Source of the DNA: Bagarius yarrelli
Lineage: Eukaryota > Chordata > Actinopteri > Siluriformes > Sisoridae
Length of the DNA: 64,000 nt
NCBI GenBank assembly: GCA_005784505.1
Contig: VCAZ01000046.1
Coordinates: 1,182,001 to 1,246,000, forward strand
Reading direction: 5' to 3'
Of the stretch, positions 25,048-36,900 are shown piece by piece. The notes below the pieces were generated by a model, which searched no databases, was not told the origin of the DNA, and worked only from the letters and a program-made list of their open reading frames with translations. The stretch's first letter is position 1; each line of letters starts with the position of its first letter. The position numbers were made by a program, and so were the translations under genes.

Positions 25048-25656
25048 TTATTCCCTGTGTTTTTTATTTATCTTTGTAATTGAAAGGATCGCGAGATAGT
25101 TTCACACTATTTTATATCTGCTCTTTATGTGAATCTTGTAGTTATCCAGAATTATAACTAGGGTGACTTCGTGGTGATGAAAAAAAATGATTAAAAAAGT
25201 AAGTACAGAATATGTTTTATAGGTATTAAGGTAAAAAATAAACTATAAAAATTAACCGGTGTAATAAATAATAGGGAAAGATCATTTTTGCGTACCATAC
25301 TACTATTATGTACTATTCTGCCCTTCACCTTAGTATGGCAGTATGCGGGATGTGACTTAGCTATAGGGTCCTTGACAACGCCATAGTAACTGAGCAGCGT
25401 ACACAGCTAAACAGGACAGAAACTTCCGGGTAATGTGAAGAATCAGGTTTATAAATATTATTATTCTCTGAGTTAATCAGTATTTACAGATCAGAAGTTG
25501 GAAATATGGATTTTTGAAATAATAGGATTGGGAACACAAACAAGCCTGATGCGCAGCCGTGTAAGCGTCGACCTGCAGCAGCGCTAGCACAGTGTTCAAC
25601 AGCGGCCAGGACAAAAGTATGTTATTTAATGACTACGAGACATTCTAAGAGAAAAC
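24426..25656. promoter_or_regulatory. Divergent cib2/lrrc61 promoter interval
   Basis: The ATGs of cib2 (minus, 24425) and lrrc61 (plus, 25657) lie 1.23 kb apart, head to head. Near cib2 the sequence is CpG-containing (about 24480-24780); near lrrc61 it is also GC-richer (25370-25620, with GCAGCAGCGCTAGC). The centre is filled by GATA/GATT arrays at 24845-25045. No TATA box is obvious. A shared bidirectional promoter is an inference from spacing. Confidence 0.5.
24845..25045. repeat. Compound GATA/GATT microsatellite
   Basis: About 17 perfect GATA units, a CTGT/CTCT spacer (about 24930-24953), about 9 more GATA units, then about 12 GATT units. Length variation between individuals is expected. 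Confidence 0.97.
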
Positions 25657-25788
25657 ATGGAAGCAAAAAAGGACAAGGACCATGGTAAGTTTGTCGTTAG
25701 TCTTTAAATCAATCAGTTAAACATGTAGGCTAGGGAGGTAGGTCATTATTTGTTTAACGCGTTAGCTTGCGTGGAGCAAGGAGCTATG

Positions 25789-25850
<62 letters not shown>

Positions 25851-28800
25851 TCTAATAGGTAATAGATTATTATTAAATAATAATAGATAGAGATAGATAG
25901 ATAGATAGATATAGATAGATGATAGATAGATAGATAGATTGGATTGCTTATTGCGTATAATTGTATGTATTCTACACATTTGTACTTTTATTTCTATTAA
26001 CATCTAAATTTACATTTTCTGCCATTTGTCAGACACCCTTAAGTGAATGTTATTTTGTCAGGTAGGCTGTAGGATTTGGCAAGTAGGAAGTAGGACTCAT
26101 AAATTATCCTTTAATCTTAATCCTTTTATCTTATCTTAATCTTTTATCTTAAATTATCCTAGATCTTCTAATTAATTTAATTAAAAAAAACATAAAATAG
26201 TTAAGTGACTTATGTCAAGGGTGTCCAATCTCGGTCCTGGAGGGGTGATGTCCTGCAGAGTTTAGCTCCAACTTGCCTCAACACACCTACCTGTAAGTTT
26301 CAAGTGTACCTACAAGATCTTAATTAGTTGTTTATGGTGTGTTTAATTGGGGTTGGAGATAAACTCTGCAGGACACCGGCCCTCCAGGACCGAGTTTGGA
26401 CACCCCTGACTTATGTAACACATTACATGTTATTTTGAATAATTATATACAACATGTATGTGTAGTTTAGTTAATGTGTAAACATTTCCCTTAACTTCAG
26501 GACCAAAAATACATGTGTGTGCACAGTAAAATGTATGTAGATTTTTTTATTTGAACAAATGGCTAGTTATTGTTAAATTTAATTGACCCCGTTTTAAAGT
26601 AAGAATGTTCCTCCATTGCGGTTCTACAGGTTTACTATTTCAGAGTGTTTTACGCTCAGTTGTGCATCAGTGATTGTTTATGATTTACTGTCTAAATTCA
26701 TGCATGTTTATTTTGAATCATTATACTCAATACAGTCTAAATTGATTAATTTTGTCTCTGGACTATTATAAATTATTTCAATATATTTTGTCCAATTTTA
26801 TCTTGTGATCCAATGTTAATTTAGGAATCGTCATTGTCAGTAAATTGTTCCAGAATCAATGAATTATCAGTCTTAGCCAATAATATTTTTTTCTGCATTA
26901 AGTTTAGTTTGTTAGTAGAAAAATTCAAAAATAGATTGAGGAGAGTTTGAGGAGAGTTTGGTTAGCTCACACTGATGACATCAGATCGTTATGATTGGTT
27001 GATTAAATGTTGATTCAGGATCAACAACGGATGTGAATCCAGGATCACATCCTACTTGACAAAATCACATCCACCGACACCCTTAAGTGGCTGAACCCAA
27101 ACTTATTTTATATCTAACTGGTTCATAGAGGACTCAGCCTCAGATGTCACACTCATGAACTGTTGACTGAACATCTGATGCCTCCAGAACACAAAACTGA
27201 AAACGCTTTTATGATTTTGAAAGTCTGATTTTACATAATGCTGAAAAACAATCTGTGATGGGTTGCTTCACCTGCCAGTGTGGATATAGCAAACTAAAAT
27301 CTAAAATGTTTAAACAATTTTGTTAACGATTCTTCCCGGTTTTGCAGAAACAGAGTGTGCCAAAATTACTAACGGTCTCCTTAAGTCCCGAACTGGAGAA
27401 TTTGATTTGGAGTCCATTTTATTTCTCAAACTTAGGAGTCTTGGTAGGTTTTATTTAGTTGTTTTTGTTGTTATTATGTAGGCTGTGTTCCCTGTATCTG
27501 AAAGTGTGTTGGTGTTTTTGTGATTTAGGAATATATGATCTTGGCTGCATTGGAGAATGTATAAACCTGGAAAGGCTGGACCTCTCTGGAAATAATATAA
27601 CAAATTTAGCACCGCTTGCAACACTCCGACTTTTGCTTGTTCTCAATCTGTCAGCTAACCGCATTTCAAATATAGGTAAGTGTAAATAAAATTGGTATCA
27701 AAAGTAATCCTACCTAATAGTAACTCTAAATGTATTATTATGTGATTTTGTAGAACCCCTCTCTAGTTGTGAAAGTCTACAGAGTCTGAATATGGCAGGC
27801 AATCTCATATCCAGGTATTCTGCTGTGCAACCATTTTCTTGTATTTCCCAATGTTCCCTTCGTTTTGATTTAAACTTGTTCTTGTATTTTATAACACATA
27901 GCATTGATAGCCTTCATGCTTTAAAGTCTTTACGAAAATTAGAGAGTATTAGACTAAAGGACAACACCTACAATTACACTAATCCAGGTTAGTAGTTAAG
28001 TCTAACGGTAATGTGTTTATATTTATTCTCTCATTTGTGTTCTTTTGCCTACGGTTTAACATGGCTCACTCTTTTCTTCCAGTTTGCAAGAATCCATCAT
28101 ACAGAAACACAGTCCTCGAAACATTTCCAAACATAAAGGTCTTTGATGGTGAGAAAACCTTGCCCATATTAATACCACCCGAATTTTGGAAAAGTTGGGA
28201 CGTTTTTTTAAATTTGAATGAACTGAAAATTAAAATACTTTTAAATTACATAAGGCAATATTTTATTTATAATAGAACATAGATAACATAACAAATGTTT
28301 AAACAGAGAAAAGAAATCCACTAAATGCGCTAATTTCAAATTTAATGCCTGCTACAGGTCTCAAAATAGGACGGGGCGTGTTTACCAAGGTGTAGCATCT
28401 TCTCTTCTTTTCCAAAGTTTAAACATGCTGAAAGGTCTCTCTCCTCTTAAGCCCAGAGGACACTGCATTTGTGATTTCCAACAAGAATGTCAAATTTGGA
28501 CTCGTCTGACTACAGAATACTTTTCCACTTTGAATAATTCCATTTTAAATGAGTCTTGGCCAACAGGATACAACGGCGCTTCTGGACCATGTTTACATAT
28601 GACTTTCTTTTTGCATGATAGAGCTGTAATTAGCATTTGCAGATGTTTCCGAACGTATTTCTGGGCCCATTTAGTAATGTCAATCCCAGAATTATGCCGA
28701 TGAGTGATGCAGTGTCCTCTTACGGTCTGAAATCTATGGGCATCCACTAAAGGTCTTCAGCCTTGCCTGTTACACGCAGAGTTTTCTCTGAATCTTTTAA

Positions 28801-29827
28801 CGATGTTATGCACTGTAAATGATGAGATTTGCAAAGCCTAAATGATCTTTTACTTAGGATCAATATTTATCTGTTACACATTCATGTTATCTATGTTCAG
28901 TTGTGAATAAAATTTTGGCTCAGTGATTGGAAAGTCGATTACTTTTCATTTCATTCAAATTTAAAAAATGGAAGTCTAAAGACTTTTCCAGAATTTGTGT
29001 TGTAATAACAACAAAATAAGTTAAGCAACATCAGAATACGCATGCAAATAATTGTTTTACATTGTCGCAGGGGAACGGGTGGTTGGACGAGGAAGTGATT
29101 TGTACCAGCTATGTAAAGACATTGATGCACAAAAAAGGTAGCAATCAATTTTCAACCTGCGAGTAACTGTGTGATGTCAATTGTTTATTTTTTTCATGAT
29201 TAGTTTTTAACTTTGTAGATTTCTGAAGTTTTCTGTTATATTTGTGTAACCACACTCTTTGCTTATATGCAAAACCAACTGTGGAAATAAAGATAAGCAC
29301 TCCGGGTTTTTAAAACTGTAAATAAAACTAATAAAAATTTTCACTGTTTGTATAATCATATAATTGGGCTGTTAATGGTAATTCCATTGCATGATATCGT
29401 TAGTTTATTATTTGTAGCAGGCATGTATAAAAATAGCCAGCTGCCAGAAGTGCCAGATTGTAAGCCATGGGTAGAAGATGATTTTGGGAGATAAAGAGAT
29501 CAAATACTCCATTGTTGGAGAAGCCTATAACAATTTACTGGTAATGGTTTTTAAAAATTTTGTACACTTCTATCAGTACTACATTTTGAATTTTTATAGC
29601 CGTGCATTTTGTTACGGCTTTGTGAACGCATAACAGTCATTGGTTCTGCAAGTCAGTAGCTTCAGGATTGTGATTAATGCTTTCTACTTAATTTTCCTCC
29701 ACCTTGTCGTTTGTCAGATGTTATTCATGAATGCAGGCTGCTGAACAGAAGAGCAGCTCATGCAATCTCACAAACTGAAAGGACTCTTGGCCTCAAGAAC
29801 CCACCAAAGCGTATTCTGTTTAAATAA
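25657..29827 (+). CDS. lrrc61: Leucine-rich repeat-containing protein 61, 3' exons frame-broken
   Basis: Exons 25657-25684, 27348-27443, 27529-27675, 27754-27814, 27902-27987, 28083-28148 and 29071-29137 join in frame. They encode LLKSRTGEFDLESI, then leucine-rich repeats (LERLDLSGNNITNL, LVLNLSANRISNI, LQSLNMAGNLIS) and the cap (CKNPSYRNTVLETFPNIKVF, then GERVVGRGSDLYQLC). These match LRRC61 block by block. The last two exons, about 29421-29540 and 29718-29827, still encode recognisable pieces (KPWVEDDF; HECRLLNRRAAHAI; PPKRILFK-stop), but the phase is wrong at both joins, and a shift after PWVEDDF is needed (one T too few at about 29492). Either sequence errors or a decayed C-terminus explains this. 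The function of LRRC61 is poorly known. Intron 6 carries a Tc1 fossil. Confidence 0.8.
25789..25940. repeat. GATA array in lrrc61 intron 1
   Basis: Around 15 perfect GATA units from 25789, an AT-rich interruption (about 25850-25885), then further GATA units to about 25940. It lies only about 100 bp inside the first intron. Confidence 0.95.
26216..26407. mobile_element. Foldback hAT-type MITE with 9-bp direct flank repeat
   Basis: Long inverted ends: TCTCGGTCCTGGAGGGG on the left and CCCTCCAGGACCGAG on the right, continuing inward as CCTGCAGAGTTTAGCTCCAAC-like sequence against its complement. GACTTATGT is repeated exactly at 26207-26215 and 26408-26416, so the target duplication is 8-9 bp, as expected for hAT transposition. 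It has no coding capacity. Confidence 0.9.
28255..28915 (-). mobile_element. Non-autonomous Tc1-like element in lrrc61 intron 6
   Basis: Inverted ends contain a perfect 15-bp match: GAACATAGATAACAT at 28275-28289 and its complement at 28884-28898; similarity extends outward about 15 bp more. The inside, read on the minus strand, gives the Tc1 transposase segment around SDESKF (DDE catalytic region), with the preceding Trp codon changed to a stop. About two thirds of the transposase is missing. An end fragment of the same family lies at about 51435-51600. Confidence 0.8.
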
Positions 29828-30377
29828 GCGCCATTAACTGTTTTCGCCCACTATATTTATGTGCTTTCAGATGATTCACATGCAATTTTATTGTCCAAAA
29901 AGCAACCATCCAGTTCGATTTTATTCAGTATCATGTTTAGGATCATGAAAATGTAAAATCGATATTCCTACAGAAGCTAGGAAGAAACATAGATCATTAT
30001 TAGAAAGTCTTGCTAATGAATGGGTCTATATTGTTAAGGAATCATTGAGAATATCCAGCATTATTATAAGCACCTTTTCAGTTCTAATCATGAAAGTTTT
30101 ATAATTGCATGTGTAAACCAGCCTGCTAAATAACACAACACATACATCTCCTGGACATTCAGTTAATCCATAAGAGTCGCTTCACAATTTTTGTGTTTTA
30201 TTTGCATCTAATTTTAACAGCTACAGTTTATAGACATGATGTCTGTGGCTGGAACTGCTGTAATGCTTCCTCCTGACCCAATGATGTTGACGGACTTCAG
30301 TATGTTTAAAAGAAGCCTTACTAAGCATTGTCAGATGACGATATAGCTATTGCGGCTTATAAATGATAATTATTCTT

Positions 30378-30500
30378 ATCTCAGTGGTTAAGGTGTTTGA
30401 CTGCTAGCCAGAAGATTGCTGGTTTGATTCCTACCACCATCAAGTTACCACTGCTGTGAGCAGGGCCCTAACCCACCTCCATATCCGTTGTCAAATGGTG
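30378..30500 (+). repeat. tRNA-derived SINE head
   Basis: Forward copy of the 8222 family: CAGTGGTTAAGGTGTTTGAC, then CTGGTTTGATTCCTACCACC and ATCAAGTTACCACTGCTG. The 3' half is missing. Confidence 0.7.
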
Positions 30501-33385
30501 TAATGCAAATGTATTAATTGTCCTTAGTTTTTTTTTTCTTGATATACCGGTAATAATACTGTGTGCTTCATAAAATTGTCATTGTTTTTATAATTCTGCA
30601 TTGTATGTTTTTATTAAATTTGTCTGCATTTTTCTGCATTGTAGTTTGTAATGCATTTAAAATATCTTGAACACTTTATGATATCCTGCGTGTGTTCTAT
30701 TTTACCTGTTGTATATGTAAAGTATTTTCTTCTATTAATATTAAAAATGTTTAATACCACTTGTAACTACTACAGTAAGTAGCAAGACAATACATTACAC
30801 CTCCAGGTCACTGACTTATCCTGAGCTCAGTTTCTTTGCTAGATCTCCTATGATAATTAGAAAATATGTGTATGATGATTCCTATAGATTTACTGCAACT
30901 CCGACCGGAATAAAAACAAAAAAGGTGTATAAATTTTCCATTGCAAACCTAACATTTTAATCTGCTTCTACAATGACTGAGATTAATCAGCAATGTGTAA
31001 TCGCATTTGTTTCCCTTTATTTAATTTGATACTAAATCTTATATAATCTTGTTAATTTAACTTTGTTAAAATTGGTTATTGTATTTCCGTAAATCTACGG
31101 TATACATTTATTAAGTTACATTTATGTGTCTACAAAAGAGAAAAACACCCCTTTTCTATTTCTATTTTCCTGATCAATCACAATATTTTTGTAGGGATCC
31201 AGTGATTCTACACTTTTTGTCGTAATAAAGCAGATGTATTTTTCACGCCTCTTGTTGCTGTTTAGTTTGGCTTTTATTCTCAACCAGCAACACCCCAGGT
31301 CAACATCATGTCTTTTTGTTTTTTATCATTTAAATACAATGGGACACTACATAGACTACGTTTTCTTTTTTTTCCCAAATAAAACTTACATTGATCAACA
31401 CTTCTTTGTTATTATCATATAACTTACAACCATTAGCATCAACAGATGGTGGTTTTGGGTAACTTTTACAGGATATAAAATTATTGTACCCAGTTTTTTT
31501 AGTAAAAGAATTTACTTTACTTCACTATATTTGCTGTTGTTGTTGTTTCTTTACTGTCAATGGTAATAAATATAAATTTCAAATAATTAGTGTTATGGAT
31601 TGTTCGCAAGTCTCATGAGACTTGAAGATCTGCTGCGCATCTTCTGCTAACTTAGAAGCATTTAGCTGAAAATAAAGGATGAAGTAGAGGAAGACTTCCT
31701 GTGTGGTGTTATCGGAGGCAATCACCATGGCCTAGGTCGTCTGTGTTTTTACTCCAAAAAGTCAAAGAATAGTTTTATAATGTAATGCATGCTGTGTGCA
31801 TAAACCGAACTGACATCACGTGTACATGATTCCCGTCCACTGAAAAACACATAGTGATGAGTGTCAAAATGATGCTATTTGAACCCTATTAATAATCATT
31901 TGGTATCTAAGGCACTTGTACAACCACATTTCACCACTGTCATGTAGTTTCAACACAATGTGGGACACCACGGACAGTGTGTGAAACCAATTTCACCACT
32001 GTCCGAATACTCCACATTGCGCTCCTCTGCAAGCAGTGACAAATATCCTGTAAACCTACAAATAAAACACATATTCATGAACAAACATTCATCTAAACTC
32101 TGCACATTTTCATATCCATTAACACAATCTAAATCATTGAACAGCGAAACGGGATTTCTGCAATCCGACACCTCACTAAAGTGTAGAACAGCATAACAAT
32201 CAACATGAAATTGTATTTTATTTTATTCCATCTAAATAATGCATGTACATTTAAAATGTGAAAAAAGTATTAGTAAAGAACTGATCTTAAAAGGAAGAAA
32301 ATAAAGAGAGTTTAACTGTTATATAAACATCTCTGTGTGTGTAAGATTTGATTGTAAATGACAGGTGATGTGATGTTAATGTCTATCACAGGACTGAGAT
32401 TGGCTTTAACCCCCCCCCCTTTTATATAAGCAAACAGATAGCTTTGGCGAGAGGTGTGTAAAACCTCACCAATAGTTTAAGATTTAGGGTTTTTGCTCAT
32501 CAGATCAGAAGTAACTAGTAATCACGACTTGAGTATGTTTTTTCATTGCATAGATTTTTTACTCCTATTGAGTAACTATTACGATTGCTACTTTTACTAT
32601 TACTTGAGTAAATTTTGCCATAACAAATACTTGTACTTTTCTTTCAGTACAGATTTTGGATACTCTAGCCACTTCTTAGCATCAATAATTCACAGTAAAG
32701 AAACTTTTTTAAAACTATAATAATTCAAATGTTTACAAATTGTCACTTTCCAATTTGTATCAATTTTGACTTACATTATTTTGAATTTACTTTTTTTCCA
32801 GTATTATATATTATGTCTAAATAAATACTAAATAGAATAAAGAATTCTCCTATAACGAAACTCTTATGTTTACAAACATTGAATAATATTACTGAAAAGA
32901 AACTTATATTGTTATTATTGATACTACCTAATCTACTATATACTATCATTATTATTATTTCATGCACGCATATTATGCACACATTAATACACGTCTGACG
33001 TGCATTGGTGCGCATTATGGCATCCTGTCCAGCAGGGAACGCTAGACCTGCAGTTCTGCTAATACCCCAAGCATGGTTGCCAGGTTGGTTCAAAACCATA
33101 TTAGGGAACATTATTTTTGTACACCTAAAGTTTGTAGAAATACTTTTCATCCATCCATTCCCTACACTGGCTTATTCTAATCTGATCACAGAGTCTCTGC
33201 TGTAGCCTATCCCCCGCTATCCTGACCAAAGGGCAGGGTCATCCGGAGAGATCCAATCATAGTCTATTCCTGAATAAAATAGAATTCCCTGAATTTTTAT
33301 ACTCTGACTAGATAACATGGCCCCTGAAACTAAATATATAAATGAACAACACTAGCCCTGCATTGTCACAAGATTAATGATCTAT

Positions 33386-33480
33386 TGAAGTCTATCCCAG
33401 CTGTCACTGGGTGAAAGGCATGGGTACATCCTGGAGAGGTGATCAGTCTATCATAGGGCCACACACAGATAAACAGATAA

Positions 33481-33515
<35 letters not shown>

Positions 33516-33570
33516 CCTTCTCTCTTCTATCAGCATTTATAAACACTAATTAACCTACAACAACACTTTT
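33386..33570 (+). repeat. L2-like LINE tail with TC run
   Basis: CTATCCCAGCTGTCACTGGG, TGAAAGGCATGGGTACA, CATAGGGCCACACACAGA, then a TC microsatellite, then CTAATTAACCTACAACAACA. Same family as at 21586 and 49650. Confidence 0.7.
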
Positions 33571-33980
33571 GGACATGCAAGCAAGGGGTGACATATAAAT
33601 TCCACACAAGAAAAGGCCCTGCAGGTCCACATGGAACCTTCTTTCTGTAAGGCCACAGTGATAACTGTATAAATATATTGCAATTAAAACAATTAAAACA
33701 AATAAAATGTAATAGTAGTAGGATTATTATTAAGGATATGTGGTAAGACAGTGTTATTTTAGAAGGATATCCGATAAATTAATAGATAAAATAATGATCA
33801 AGGTTTGTATTGTCATAATGCATTTTTTTCTTTTACCTTACAATGCAAATATGTGTAATAAGGGAATTAAAACTGCATGATATGGCAACCCGTGAGTCTC
33901 GGTGCAGACCGCTGCATGTGCAGTGACTTGAGCTGGTTTTCTGCAACAAACTCTCAGACGCCTGAAGCTGCTCGAGGAAG

Positions 33981-36900
33981 ATGGCTGGGCATTCGTGGAG
34001 GTCAACGGTATGAAATGCGTTATTTAGCACAGAAAAAGTGTAAAGTAGTGTGGAAAATGAGTAGCTAACCAGTACAACTGTGTTTATTTTTTATGTTAAA
34101 ATTAACAGACATATAATAGAAGAAAGAGTTTTATATCTTTGGGATGCTAAGGGAGAGGCCCTGTGTGCGCATGCCCTTCATTCCTGTGACACGAGTCATA
34201 GGGTTTCGCAGTCTTAAAGAAAATTAGCCTCGATTAATTTTGGTTGACTTGCTAAACAATAGCCTGTGATAAAGCAGCAGATTTCTAATATACTTTCATC
34301 TTAAGGAGAGAAATGTTTTCTTCCTTTTTGTAGTTCCTGGAGGCTAGCTGAAAGTTAGCTATCGTTAATCTGCCAAAAAGACGTCAGAATTAGCAATGTT
34401 GCTAACGCTTGTAGACTCTTCGCTGCTAGTCGCTAGCTTGTGCTTTTGAGTGTAAATTTTTGTTGAATAGCTTTGTGAAGTGTATCATGAAGAGAAAATA
34501 ACGCTTGCTATTCGCAGATTTATAAAGTGCTGGTGAACTGCAGCTCAGTGGGCAGAGGAAAACCTCGGAAGTAAATAGCGTTAGCATTGACGTTAGCTTG
34601 TCTCATGTCTGTATTATAGTGAAAACATTTATGGCATTCGACAGAAATTCTTAACCAGATCGATCTTTTTTAAACACATATGAGCGTTTAGGGTACCCAG
34701 CAGAGGCAGCTTGGTAATCTTGGGGATCGAACTCATGACCTTCTGATTATCAGTTCACTCTTAACCACTGTAATAGAGCTCTTGGACATTAACCGGTCAG
34801 AGGCAGCTTCATTTCAACAAAGGTTTTTACAACTGAAGCTGAACAAGAGCAAATCCAAGGTATTTACTGGGTAGATTCATTTTTAATAATGACCCAATTG
34901 ATAATTTAATGCACCACTAAGACTTGTCCTTTTATTGTTTTTAGAATAAGAAGTAGTCAGCCAGTCAAATGAAATAATAAACCAAAAGATTGATGTATGT
35001 TAAATTTCTGGCCACTTCCTTGGGGACACCTGGCTGTTTGCCCAACCCCGAATTTGGATTTGGGCACATTTAAAAAAAAATAATAATAAAATAAAAAATC
35101 ATTCAATCCGCACAGTCACTATTAATTACTTTCTGAAACCACGGTGACCGAAGGCATCTCAAATGCACAGCACAATTATGCACCACACAACAGAAACACA
35201 TATTAATCCTTCTGCAGCAAGATTGACACTCGGACAGCAAAAGAATAGTTTTTGTTTCAGCAATTGATTGTTCAGTTACAGTGAGTATGTAAAGCTGCTT
35301 AGAACATTGCACAAATGTCTGGCTGTGTAACTTAACCCTATTTAGGGATAAAACAATTAGACGAAAATGTTGACAATGAGAAATATGACTTGCTGTTGAA
35401 TAGTTTGAGCTTGTATGTCATGAATAATGTCCCGCATGTGTGGTTCAACCAGTGTGGGCTGTAGCCAAGTTTTGCAGAAACTTCACGCACAAAAATACCT
35501 TAAAGGTAAGCAACGAACCACTTTGGTGTGCATAGAACCAAACCACTATGGTGGTAATTTTTTACACACCATCTACAGACAACTATTCTATTAAGTTATT
35601 TTTCTTTCATTTTTAAAAGGAGTATGGAAAGCTTTTATACAGTAATGTGAAGTTTGCACCAGCTTTGCAGTATATTTCACTCATGCGCATTCAAATTCAA
35701 TGCCCTAAAGTATTTTAGAGATTAATCTAAAAAGGTGTTATTGTAGCTTTCAGTTAGGAGTATAACTGATTTTCTGCTATACTCACATTTTCAGTCAATT
35801 TAGGCCTCTGGTGTTACTTAAGAATTAAAAATACAATAAAATTTTTGTTCACTTGTGTATTCTTCAATATTTAGTATAATATTTTATTAGTGTAATTTAC
35901 AAAGCTAAATACCTAATCAAAGCCTACTGAATAATCAGTTAATATCGCCGCTCTTTTAGTAAATTTATGAGTACTCTTGTTTCATTTGAGTTACAGCAGA
36001 CAAACTAAAACAGTTTAATTAATTGCATTAGTATACATAATTGTTATTGCATTGCAATGGAATATTATTCTCAGCTAAATAAATCTAAAATCTTGACTAA
36101 ATAAAATCAGTGCTAGTTCTAATAAATATATATATAATAAGAATTACTTCACTCAATGTTAGTACCATAAACAAAAAGTCTGGTTCGCTGGTTATATTGC
36201 ATCTTGTCCCTGTGCCAATTTCTGTTTCCTCAGGTGTCCGCGTCTTTGGTGCACAACACCAAGGACAACCCAGAACTTTTTCCAAGGTAAGTAAAATTTC
36301 TATTTCTTGAATCTGATGATCCCCTGCTATGTTTACTTTGATAAAATATCTAATGAAAGTCTCTGGAAGACTTTTCGAGGTTGCAGTTGTCTGATAAATT
36401 CAAACCGATTGTGTTGTCAAAATCTGCCTTGGATCTTTTGAAGCTTGTAAGCATTCTGTAAAAAGATTTGAAATGATGTTAGTAGTTACTATGATATGCC
36501 CTTAAATTGCAGTGTGCCAGCTTCTATGGTTAATGTCAAAGCTTTTATAATTGTGACTATATTTACATTTTTTTTAATCTGACATAATTGAAGCAATCCA
36601 CCCAGTAAACAAGGGAGCCCTCAGTAAAAACAAAAGTGTGTAGTATACAAAAAGTATTTGTTTCTGGTAGTGTTCACTTTTGAACCAACTGTGATTTCCC
36701 AGACCTTGAGGGTGGGACTGTGGGCTCTGTAATCAGGTCGAGGAGGTGGTATATGTCATATCACAGTTTTGCCTTGCTGCCGCATCTACAATCTATGTAT
36801 TGGAAATAAAAGTGCCTTTTAGCATTTGTGTTTTTAGAATGTAATTGACAGTCCACAGATATATGCTAAGGCAGGAGTCTGCAACCTTTAATACTCGAAG

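Larger units (their letters stand above)
29828..33980. other. Intergenic DNA between lrrc61 and idh3a
   Basis: No gene seen. It holds a diverged SINE at about 30378-30500, an ACTTGAGTA-rich MITE-like stretch (about 32490-32690), L2-like fragments (about 33150-33260 and 33386-33560) with a TC microsatellite at about 33481-33520, and a C9 run near 32411. The rest is AT-rich. Confidence 0.55.

Noticed and set aside
28425..28747. Overlapping open frames on both strands as a novel gene
   Set aside because: The region is a Tc1 transposase remnant between inverted ends.
32400..32440. Run of nine C followed by TTTTATATAAG as a promoter
   Set aside because: No transcript structure follows; it is probably repeat-derived.
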